Of a DNA stretch of 16,065 nucleotides, positions 1 through 6,868 are shown in pieces (within the stretch, counting starts at the first letter, position 1; every line of letters begins with the position of its first letter). The notes beneath the pieces were generated by a model that saw only the letters and a list, made by a program, of their open reading frames with translations, did not search any database and had not been told where the DNA came from. Source of the stretch: Stramonita haemastoma (lineage: Eukaryota > Mollusca > Gastropoda > Neogastropoda > Muricidae). Location of the stretch: contig JASPKP010005312.1 in NCBI GenBank assembly GCA_030674155.1, positions 1 through 16,065 on the forward strand, in the 5' to 3' direction. The position numbers and the translations under genes were made by a program.

Positions 1-300
1 AATCACAACAACAACTTACTGGAAATTATGTGCTTGAAATTTTCCCCTTTTCTATCATTCTCTTTGTTTCTTCCCTCCCTTTCCTCTCTAATCAGTATCC
101 CCTCTCTCTCCTGCGTATATTATTGCCTCCCCAGCCCATTCTCCCTGACTTTTTTTTTTTTGATTAAGCAACCTTTTAATAAACTGTTTAAAAGTCAGAA
201 TGTGTTGGCTGAGGCCAGCTGGCAACCTCCTGCAGAGTTACAAGCACAGGAAAACCAGGCATGCACATTGTACTCAACATGGCCTTTGAGGGAATTTTGG
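1..300. other. Unassigned AT-rich DNA with pyrimidine-rich stretch
   Basis: I see no gene here. Positions 40-150 are strongly pyrimidine-rich on the plus strand and contain several CAG trinucleotides that resemble splice acceptors. No sequence after them keeps an open frame with coding-like composition. Positions 175-300 look like unique sequence with no recognised motif. Confidence 0.5.
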
Positions 301-460
301 AAGAAGTACATATATATAAATATATATATATATGTGTATATATATATATAATAATATATATATATATTTTATATATATAAAAATTTTAAATATATATATA
401 TATATATTTATCAGTATATATTTTATCATTATATATATATTTTATATATAATATATAATA

Positions 461-532
<72 letters not shown>

Positions 533-537
533 TTCTT
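301..537. repeat. (TA)n block bounded by 10-bp inverted arms
   Basis: About 217 bp of almost pure A/T alternation is enclosed by AAGAAGTACA (301-310) and its exact reverse complement TGTACTTCTT (528-537). The whole block is therefore self-complementary end to end and could extrude as a long hairpin or cruciform. No terminal inverted repeat of a known transposon family is recognised. The block may also be misassembled, because such tracts are hard to sequence. Confidence 0.85.
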
Positions 538-938
538 AAATTACGTCTAAAATGTTTTGGAAAACTAAATATTCAAAGATGTTTTCTGTACTTGTTGCTA
601 TTTTATCAGTCCACCATATACTGTTTGTTTGGCCCTGTACTCTTGCCTCGTTTTAAAAGCAAAGGGATAGATCTAAGGGAAAATACGGAAATTTCCAAAG
701 TGTTCTGTTTTATTCCGAGTCGCATGTCCTAATATCATTGCAGCAAGTATTTGCCAGTCACCAGTAGGTCAGTTTATATAAATGAAATTGTATAAATTTA
801 TCATCATCCATTATTTTCTTTATCCTTTCATTTTTTTCCCCTCATCCCCTTTTCAGTGCATTCCTTAAACGTGAATGTACCCTTTGTCTAAATCACCTTG
901 TAGTGAACGGACATTAAACCAATGAGAAAAGAAGAAGA
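538..938. other. Unassigned DNA between two AT blocks
   Basis: I see no supported gene. A strong pyrimidine tract followed by CAG at about 832-856 looks like a 3' splice site. The frame after it is open for only about 19 codons before a stop, and no donor or known motif follows, so I do not call an exon. Confidence 0.5.
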
Positions 939-1010
939 AATATATATATAAATATATATATTATATAATATATATTTTATATATATATATATATAATAAT
1001 ATATATTTTT
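939..1010. repeat. Second AT-rich (TA)n block
   Basis: About 70 bp of TA alternation is interrupted by short A and T runs, with the same texture as the block at 301-537 but without clear inverted arms. The flanking DNA up to 1238 is AT-rich and unassigned. Confidence 0.85.
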
Positions 1011-1235
1011 ATGTCTATAGATTTGTACTTATTATACATAGATTTTTTTTCAAGCTAGCCAGAATGATGTTTTTTTTTGTGATTAAGTTTATGTGAAGAT
1101 TGCTGCATAGTTTGTTTCATGTGTAAAAATCTTTTGACTTATCTTGTCTAGGATGTACATTTACTGGTCCCCAAGTTATAAAGAAAAAAAAAAAGATTTT
1201 TGTAGTTATATTGATTTTTATCAACATATCAATTT

Positions 1236-1238
<3 letters not shown>

Positions 1239-1279
<41 letters not shown>

Positions 1280-1313
1280 CACACACACACACACACACAT
1301 ATAATATATATAT
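1239..1313. repeat. (CA)n microsatellite passing into (TA)n
   Basis: About 60 bp of CA dinucleotides, with one AAC interruption near 1278, passes directly into a short TA tract at about 1299-1313. The open frame across it translates to Thr-His repeats and is an artefact of the repeat. Confidence 0.95.
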
Positions 1314-1363
1314 CATCTGTTTCAGTGTTTTTGCTTGTTTTTTTTGTTTGTTGGATTTGGGCA

Positions 1364-1374
1364 GGGGGGGGGGG
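1364..1374. repeat. Poly(G) tract, 11 G
   Basis: An uninterrupted run of 11 G sits inside T-rich DNA. It is the first of five G runs of 11 to 22 bases on the plus strand in the first 4.6 kb. Confidence 0.9.
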
Positions 1375-1403
1375 TTGAAGTTTTTTGTTGTTGTTTTTTT
1401 TGT

Positions 1404-1481
1404 TCCTCAGTTAGAGCTCCGAGGTTCACCAGTGGTGAGATTTTTGCATATGCAACCCTTTGTCCTACCATTTAGGTGGTG
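1404..1481 (+). repeat. Dispersed repeat, copy A
   Basis: The motif GAGGTTCACC followed by a GGTGAGATTTT-like stretch and a TATGC motif recurs at 6575-6646 (minus strand) and 6766-6840 (plus strand). The three copies are diverged but alignable by eye, which marks an interspersed repeat family. I cannot name the family. The DNA from 1482 to 1691 is unassigned. Confidence 0.55.
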
Positions 1482-1691
1482 ATCACAAGTAGCATGAAGT
1501 AGGTGATTTGGTGGCATAGAACCTAGAAATCCATGTGTTGGAGGCTGCAGACTTTGAGAACCTTACCTCTTTCACAGTTGTCATCATGACATTTTCTTTT
1601 ATCAGCTATATTTGGTTTGACCTGATTTCATTGCTTTGGTGACTATGACTGAGCCCAAGTAGGAGTTGTTGTTGTGCGTTCCCTAGCTAAA

Positions 1692-2359
1692 CACACTGGG
1701 GGGTCACCCAGAATGTGCACTCTGACTCACTCATCCCACCTGGAAATCAGTGTGAGATTGAAATTGCACACTGAATGAGGAGTTTGCGTGTATGACTGTT
1801 TTCAAGTACCTCGCCATATAGGCAGCCATACTCCAACTTCATAGGATTTTTTCTCCTTTATAGGAGAGTGCAGGTTGTTATGTTAAGAGCTTGTCATGGC
1901 TGAAGGCAATCTCAACACATTTTACAGCATAACAATCATTTTAGTGTAGGCCTTGGCTCTCAACATATTTTACAGCATAACATTTTAGTGTAGGCCTTGG
2001 CAATTAGCTGACATCAATAACTGACACAGCTTTTGGCCTGGGCCAAGTGAGAGCTTGATTAACTTTCAAACTTATTTTGTTTATTTTATACCACTTTATG
2101 TCACAGCAGATCCTGTCTGCAACTGTATTTGTTTCCCTTAACATAGTGGCTTTATTTCTGCAGAATTTTGCCAGGGACAACTCTCTTATTGCCATGGGTT
2201 CTTTAACATGCACTAAATAATTATATGTAACACTGGACCTTGGTTTATTGTCTCATCCAAAAGCCGAACGGGGATCAAACCACCGCACACTTGCGAGCCA
2301 GACTTTTCGCTTTCAAGGCTGATGCGTCAACTTCAGACCACCAATCCATGTAATTTATA
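1692..2359 (-). mobile_element. tRNA-derived SINE with long 3' tail, minus strand
   Basis: Read on the minus strand, the element begins near 2359 with a tRNA-like head. The B-box-like GGTTTGATCCC lies around 2271-2281. The core GGATGAGACAATAAACC-type motif follows at about 2243-2260. Next comes a stretch whose conceptual translation (HVKEPMAIRELSLAKFC) is typical of mollusc SINE read-through ORFs; that comparison is from memory. The 3' portion ends in a tail at 1692-1834. A 48-bp and a 44-bp unit are tandemly duplicated inside it at 1910-2001. The exact 3' end and any target-site duplication are unresolved. The 2004-2213 minus ORF is part of this element and is not a gene. Confidence 0.65.
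1910..2001. repeat. Tandem duplication of a 44-48 bp unit
   Basis: The unit from TCTCAACACATTTTACAG to GTAGGCCTTGGC occurs at 1910-1957 and again directly abutting at 1958-2001. The second copy lacks four bases and carries one substitution. It lies within the minus-strand SINE and looks like a recent slippage or unequal-exchange event. Confidence 0.85.
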
Positions 2360-2375
2360 ATAACACCCCTCTGGA

Positions 2376-2519
2376 GGAGTATGGCTGCCTGTATGGCAAG
2401 GTACTTGAAAACAGTCATACACGCAAACATCTCATTCTAGTGTGCAATTTCAATCTCATTGTGAATTCCCAGGTGGGGATGAATGAGTCATAGTGCACAT
2501 TCTGGGTGACCCTCAGTGT
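2376..2519 (+). repeat. SINE 3'-tail copy, opposite arm of an inverted repeat
   Basis: This segment is the reverse complement of 1692-1834 with roughly 85 percent identity by eye. The shared core includes GGCTGCC, a GTACTTGAAAACAGTCATAC stretch and TGCACATTCTGGGTGACC. It sits 16 bp from the 5' end of the minus-strand SINE, so the two tails face outward around a loop of about 540 bp. It is probably the remnant of a second element in plus orientation. Positions 2520-2600 also resemble 6880-6990. Confidence 0.7.
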
Positions 2520-2761
2520 TATCCCTCATGCATTCGGATTCTCTGAACACAAACTGCCCCTAGATTTTGCATTCCATCACGAAATTAGGTCAGGCACACA
2601 TACTCACTGGCCTTTCCCTCCTCCTAAGTACATACCAGCAGCTATAATTACTTCCAGACTCTCAGCAGGGTTTCTACTTAGCCTGATGGAGCTTTGACAT
2701 GTGATAGCAATCAGTGATGGTCACAGCATGATGGAAATCTTCTGTGTGTAAATCCAGTTCA
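2520..2761. other. Unassigned DNA with weak repeat similarity
   Basis: No gene is visible. Around 2540-2580 an AACTGCCCCTAGATTTTGCATTCC-like stretch resembles 6930-6955, which suggests that both belong to the same old repeat. The open frame at 2506-2697 has no recognisable domain. Confidence 0.4.
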
Positions 2762-2779
2762 GGGGGGGGGGGGGGGGGG
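2762..2779. repeat. Poly(G) tract, 18 G
   Basis: An uninterrupted run of 18 G directly borders the left end of the SINE at 2780-3073. Confidence 0.95.
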
Positions 2780-3073
2780 TTAAAAAAAGTGAAAGTCTGT
2801 CCCGAGCCCAAGGCTCATCAGGCCGGTGCTTATCCCGGTTTCTGTGGCGTTAAGCGACTGAGAGTCATAGACTCCCCCCTGGATAGGACGCCAGTCTATC
2901 GCAGGTTAACCCCCAACACATGGTTGGTACCCCTTTTAACACCAGGGTGGGGTGAGAAAATAGCCGTAAAGTGCCTTTTCCAAGGGTACAACGCCATAGC
3001 CGAAAGCTGGGATCGAACCCGCAACTTTTAGATTACGAGTCCAATGCCCTAACCACTAGACTACAGCGGCGGC
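2780..3073 (-). mobile_element. tRNA-like SINE, minus strand, well-preserved head
   Basis: On the minus strand the first ~72 bases fold as a near-intact tRNA. The A-box TAGTCTAGTGG is at 3053-3063 and the B-box GGTTCGATCCC at 3009-3019. A 7-base anticodon loop CTCGTAA gives anticodon CGT, which suggests a threonine tRNA ancestor. Four of seven acceptor-stem pairs remain (GCCG with CGGC). A body of about 220 bp follows, including a CTGGCGTCCTATCCAGG motif. It lacks the GGATGAGAC core of the other SINEs here, so it is a separate family. Its ends abut poly(G) on both sides. It is not a functional tRNA gene, because the T-stem and acceptor stem have mismatches and a SINE body follows. Confidence 0.8.
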
Positions 3074-3090
3074 GGGGGGGGGGGGGGGGG
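3074..3090. repeat. Poly(G) tract, 17 G
   Basis: A run of 17 G borders the right end of the SINE, mirroring the 18-G run on its left. Confidence 0.95.
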
Positions 3091-3231
3091 CAATTATTCA
3101 GTCCCAGCAAATCCTGGTTCAGGACTAAAGGGTTAAGCTGGGGGATGCACAACAACACACTTTTTTTTATTATTATTTTTTTTTTGTTTTTTTTACAACA
3201 ACATAACCTAATAAACCCTGGTGTGTTGCAG

Positions 3232-3425
3232 GACGTTCTTCCCAGGTGAAAACTCTGATGGACGCCATCAAGTTTTCTGCGGGGCTGGCCTTCCTGATCA
3301 CCTTGGTGGACACCCCTCACCTGGCCTTTCTCCCACCCGCTCCCTCACCCACCTACCTCATCGACCACCTCTACGACGTGGCCTCGCTCGTGGCCATGTC
3401 CACCTGTATCTTTTACCTGGGCTAG
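3232..3425 (+). CDS. Terminal exon of an unidentified membrane protein (partial)
   Basis: The exon follows a 3' splice site (TTGCAG, AG at 3230-3231) with a branch-point-like CCTAAT at 3207-3212. It enters with two bases of a split codon and reads open for 63 residues to TAG at 3423-3425. An internal ATG at 3258 would give a 55-residue product, but the frame is open back to the acceptor, so a spliced exon is more likely. Two hydrophobic segments are visible, AIKFSAGLAFLITLV and DVASLVAMSTCIFYLG, joined by a proline-rich loop (LPPAPSPTY) and a LIDHLYD motif. This suggests the C-terminal end of a multi-pass membrane protein. The exon is far more GC-rich than its surroundings, and its third codon positions are almost all G or C. 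I do not recognise the family. No upstream exon is seen in this window. Confidence 0.6.
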
Positions 3426-3469
3426 TGGACACGCACACCTGCTGTGGTTTGCCTTTTAAGGTGTGTCCA
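3426..3469 (+). other. Stem-loop directly after the stop codon
   Basis: Positions 3426-3440 (TGGAC, four bulged bases, ACACCT) can pair with AGGTGTGTCCA at 3459-3469, leaving an 18-base loop. The hairpin begins on the first base after the TAG of the terminal exon. A role in the 3' UTR is an inference. Confidence 0.45.
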
Positions 3470-3501
3470 TTCTACCAAACATGAATATCTGACAGAAACT
3501 A

Positions 3502-3644
3502 TTTCCAAACCTTGATTATAAAGAGCTTATTGTTTCAAACATTTTTTTTTGAACAAGATTTTATAATGATTACATTTCTTGTAAACATTTTTTTATGCCA
3601 AATATTCTTTTTCTTCTGTTCTGTCTTTCTAAATTTGCTGATAT
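3502..3644. repeat. Direct duplication, copy 1
   Basis: This segment matches 3804-3944 nearly base for base, starting with TTTCCAAACCTTGATT and ending with GCTGATAT. The offset is 302 bp at the start and 300 bp at the end. Differences are mostly in the lengths of T runs and a few substitutions. Confidence 0.85.
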
Positions 3645-3803
3645 TGCTAAATACCTGACATTTTCTGTCCCGTCTTGGGTGTTTCTTTTTCTGATTCAGA
3701 CATTATTTATTTTTTGAACGAAGGATTATTTCATTCTGTTTTTCCTACATTATTTATTTCCAAACAGTAAAAGGAGTCCAGTTTGTTTCAATTAAATGTC
3801 CTT

Positions 3804-3944
3804 TTTCCAAACCTTGATTTTTTAGAGCTTATTGTTTCAAACATTTTTTTTGAACAAGAGTTTTATAATGATTACATTTTTTGTAAAAATTTTTTTATGC
3901 CGATTTTCATATTCTTCTGTTCTTCTTTCTTAAATTGCTGATAT
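3804..3944. repeat. Direct duplication, copy 2
   Basis: This is the second copy of the 3502-3644 segment, at about 90 percent identity by eye. Smaller repeats of ACATTATTTATT at 3702 and 3749 lie between the copies, so the region has duplicated more than once. Confidence 0.85.
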
Positions 3945-4380
3945 CGGTTATGAATGGGTTGAGACAAACCTTTATTTTTGCCCCAGACGGGCAGAGTTTT
4001 GTTTGTACATTTTTTGTTGTTGAGACAAATTGGCATCCCTGATGGGAGGGTTTGTTATTATGTCTGGTACAAATGCTTATGGCGATATAAGTCAGAAGAG
4101 GAAAAAGTAAGGTATTCATCTATTTCTTGTTCATGTTAATGATGCATCCTTTTTTTGTTGGTCACCATTCATGTTTGGTGTAAATTCTCCCAATACCCGG
4201 TGTGTAGGGTTATATTTTAAAAAGGTACCTTTTCTTTCTTTTCTTTTTTTTTTTTGATTGAACTTTATTGTGAAACTTAGACATGGAAGACAAGATGCAA
4301 GTTTAGAAAGATTGCAACCAAACATTCCATGTTATTTTTTGAAAGTGATGATGTATGAAGTGCCATGACAGGCTCTCTGG

Positions 4381-4590
4381 GCAGCTGAGTAAAAACTTTT
4401 TTATTAAAAAAAACCACAAAAAAAAGAAATAAAACATTTTTAAAATATAAATTAAAAAAAAAAAACCAATTTATTAAATCAGGGGGGGGGGGGGATTTGG
4501 GGTATTTCTTTTTGTTTGTTTTTTTGGGGAAGGTTTTTTTGTTTTGGGGGGGGGGGGGGGGGGGGGGCTGTTCTTTTTTTTTTTTTTTCA
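4381..4590. repeat. Homopolymer cluster: poly(A), poly(T), G13 and G22
   Basis: Within about 200 bp there are A runs near 4406-4465, G13 at 4482-4494, T runs, G22 at 4546-4567 and a T run at 4573-4587. The proline-rich minus-strand ORF across it is only the translation of these runs. The G tracts could form quadruplexes on the plus strand. Their exact lengths may be affected by sequencing error. Confidence 0.85.
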
Positions 4591-5430
4591 ATGCTACTGA
4601 TTATATTTGAAATCTATTTCAGTCTGCAGTCTCATAATCATTCACACTCTGATTTGCATGCATGTGTTACAAACTGTTTACAAACATTCTCATTGATTAT
4701 ACTGAATTTTTTGCAGCTTATTGTTGAATGACTGAAAAGAAAGATTAAAACAGTCACTTGTAAATAGCTTGCAATATTCAGTGCATCAGGTATTGAAAAT
4801 CGTTGTGGTATAGAAAGTACATGATACAGGAAGTGCCTATTCAGTGCATCAACTTCAAGGTATTAAAAATCTGTGAATTGAAAACAGCAAAAGGGTATCA
4901 TAAAAATAATGATGTATTGAAAGGATTTTTGGAACAAGAAGTACTTTTTTTTTTTTAAAAAGAAAGATTAGTAATTTGAAATATAAAGAACAGACAACAA
5001 ACACAAACCGGGTGTGTTTGTAGGCCTCAGTTTTGTTAGATGTATTACACTTGATAGTTTTTCAGTTATGTAGTAAAAATATGTGACGCTCCACACATAA
5101 TGAGACGGAGTGCACCAGAGATCAATTTTTAGTCATTGACAATGTTATTAATGTGCAATAAAGTGGCTATCAAATACAAAAAACAGATTGAAAATCGGAT
5201 AATTCTGTGCAACATTATTACAAATTGAAATGATAGACTGCAGGATGGGACAAAATGAGAATATGGGCAATTTTATTTTAGTAACAGGTTGTCAGAATGA
5301 GTGCTTTGGTATTTTCAAAACACATTTAAAAAGCAAAAGGAATAAAAAATTATGCCTTGATATTTCATTATAAGGTAAAATAAAACAGATCTAGTTTAAT
5401 AATCAATCAAAATCTCAAAATTTGACAACT
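4591..5430. other. Unassigned AT-rich DNA
   Basis: No gene is supported. A short local duplication (ATTCAGTGCATCA at about 4776 and 4839, each followed by GGTATT and an AAAATC-type stretch) is visible. AATAAA motifs occur at 5157 and near 5340. Several T and A runs interrupt the region. Confidence 0.5.
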
Positions 5431-5525
5431 TGACCCCACCTGCCTTTAAAGGCTCCTAGCCCAAAATTGGGTAATAGTGCTAAGCGACTCATTTCGTGGT
5501 GGAGCACCAATCAATCAATCAATCA
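5430..5525 (+). mobile_element. Possible LINE 3' end with (AATC)n tail
   Basis: A short segment (GCTAAGCGACTCATTTCGTGG region) ends in four tandem AATC units at about 5508-5525. Such a block closing in a short microsatellite tail is typical of 5'-truncated non-LTR elements of the RTE or CR1 type. No coding part remains, so the family is not assigned. Confidence 0.35.
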
Positions 5526-5543
5526 AATTTTTATTTTTTCCAG

Positions 5544-5699
5544 ATGGTACATTGTGTAAGCAGTGATCTGCTTTTTTCCATCAAGCCTCTGCACCACATA
5601 TATTTCAATAGCGTGAAAGGAGAGTGTTATGATGATTTGCTTTCGCTGTTGCACAAAGATTTGACACTCAATGTCGTTTCTATGGCTTTATTCATGTGA
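5544..5699 (+). CDS. Candidate terminal exon, unidentified protein
   Basis: A good 3' splice site (a T-rich tract then CAG at 5541-5543) is followed by a frame that is open for 51 codons to TGA at 5697-5699. The first codon after the acceptor happens to be ATG. The conceptual peptide (MVHCVSSDLLFSIKPLHHIY at the start) is not low complexity, but I recognise no family. Its phase (0) does not fit as a direct alternative to the exon at 3232, which enters with a split codon. Chance is a real possibility at this length. Confidence 0.2.
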   Translation: MVHCVSSDLLFSIKPLHHIYFNSVKGECYDDLLSLLHKDLTLNVVSMALFM

Positions 5700-6120
5700 T
5701 GGAAAGAGTGGTAGAAGCACTCGCCAGCCAGAGTGACCACGAGGCTGGCGGATGTAAACATTAACATATAACTGAGCATGCGCATTGTGGGAATCGTCTG
5801 CTACAGTAAGCTAAAACTAACACATACACTTTCTGATACCATAACAGAGAGTTTTTCTTGTGTGTGGAGCTTTGTGCAAGTAAACATGAATTTTTTGCGT
5901 ATAACAAAATGGCACAGCTCTTAAAAATATAACCCCCAAAACCCATTTGATTTGAAGAGGTGATAAGCCATACATTGTTACTCCTCGCATTGGTGAAAAT
6001 GCATTTAATACTCCTTTTCTCTTTCTTAAAGGCTTGTAAGTTTGTTGCTTCAGGTTCATGTATTGTGAACTGTTGATATCTGAAACCAACATTTTTGCTT
6101 TTTTCACTTGGTGCTGTTAT
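5700..6120. other. Unassigned DNA
   Basis: I see nothing I can name. Two overlapping minus-strand open frames (5761-5946 and 5817-6107) have no recognisable domains and sit in AT-rich sequence. Confidence 0.5.
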
Positions 6121-6220
6121 TCTACCGCAAGGGACTTTTTTGTATAGATACAGCCCCGGATATGGCCTGTGCGGTCGGCGGGGATCTAAGCAAACATCAT
6201 TGGATTGGATTGGACTGGCA
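6121..6220 (+). mobile_element. Probable LINE 3' end with (GGATT)n tail
   Basis: The segment with GGATATGGCCTGTGCGGTCG and TCTAAGC ends in tandem ATTGG units at 6200-6218. The GCCTGTGCGGTCGG-type block before a short repeat tail is, from memory, a common 3' end of mollusc non-LTR retrotransposons. Only about 100 bp remain, so this is a strongly 5'-truncated copy. Confidence 0.45.
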
Positions 6221-6225
6221 TTTTT

Positions 6226-6557
6226 GAGTACATAGATTTAGATAGAAGATCCACAACCGTTTCATGAATTCAACCACAAAAATGTCTCCTTTTTTTTAGT
6301 TTTATCATTTTGACTAAGTCACCAGGCTTTACTTTTCTTGGTGATTTCTCTTGTTAGATGCAAAAACAGTGCATTCATGTGCCCAGGTTGAGGGAGTCTA
6401 ATGTAGGCTGTTGCACCTTTCCTGTTTTTGTTGTTTTTGGAAAGACCTGCTTTCTTAGCCTAAAGCTTACACTTGACAGATGTGTATCTGGCCAGAAGAT
6501 TTTTTCCAACATCTTTCGCTATTCCCATATTTCTGCATTGTTATGTGTAAGGCTACC
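6226..6557. other. Unassigned DNA
   Basis: No supported gene is present. An open frame at 6358-6594 runs into the inverted repeat and shows no domain. Confidence 0.5.
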
Positions 6558-6646
6558 TCCGAAGCTGGAATGTGGCTACCGTAATTGTGGGTAAATGGCT
6601 GCATACATAAAATCTCACCTTTGGTGAACCTCAGAGCTCTAGCTGA
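6558..6646 (-). repeat. Dispersed repeat, copy B (left arm of inverted repeat)
   Basis: Its reverse complement contains GAGGTTCACC, then GGTGAGATTTTATGTATGC and CCACATTCCAGC. It matches copy C at 6766-6867 in opposite orientation and copy A at 1404-1481. With copy C it forms arms of about 75-85 bp separated by about 150 bp. Confidence 0.65.
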
Positions 6647-6765
6647 GAAATTCATCGGAGAAAAAAATCAAGTGTAAGGACTCCATAGACACTGTTAATT
6701 TTGTGTCATAAAATATGCTTAGGGTGCGATGCATGTGAATGGTATGTGTGAATTTTTTTTTTGTT

Positions 6766-6867
6766 CTTCTCCTAAAACTTAAAGGTTCACCGATGGTGAG
6801 ATTTTGTGTATGCCACCGATTTTTCCCACCTGGTACCAAGAGGGTATTCACATTCTGACTTCTGAAA
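6766..6867 (+). repeat. Dispersed repeat, copy C (right arm of inverted repeat)
   Basis: It contains AAAGGTTCACCGATGGTGAGA and TCACATTCTGACTTC, matching copy B in inverted orientation. The two copies form a palindromic unit of about 310 bp. Confidence 0.65.
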
Positions 6868-6868
6868 C

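Larger units (their letters stand above)
3426..4380 (+). other. Probable 3' UTR or downstream flank of the terminal exon
   Basis: The sequence is AT-rich with many T runs and contains no further credible coding frame. An ATTAAA variant polyadenylation signal lies at 3791-3796, and canonical AATAAA copies lie at 4428-4433 and 5157-5162. Which one is used cannot be decided from the sequence. The region contains the direct duplication described separately. Confidence 0.35.

Noticed and set aside
832..915. Strong 3' splice-site-like tract at 832-856 with a Cys-containing frame
   Set aside because: The frame is open for only about 19 codons and ends without a donor. No family is recognised.
2780..3073. 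Functional tRNA-Thr gene on the minus strand
   Set aside because: The fold is nearly intact, but it has stem mismatches and about 220 bp of SINE body attached downstream.
2971..3320. Overlapping ORFs running from the SINE into the terminal exon
   Set aside because: They use frames other than the one supported by the acceptor and the GC-rich third positions, and they include SINE and poly(G) sequence.
4277..4591. 104-residue lysine- and proline-rich minus ORF
   Set aside because: It is the translation of poly(A), poly(T) and poly(G) runs.
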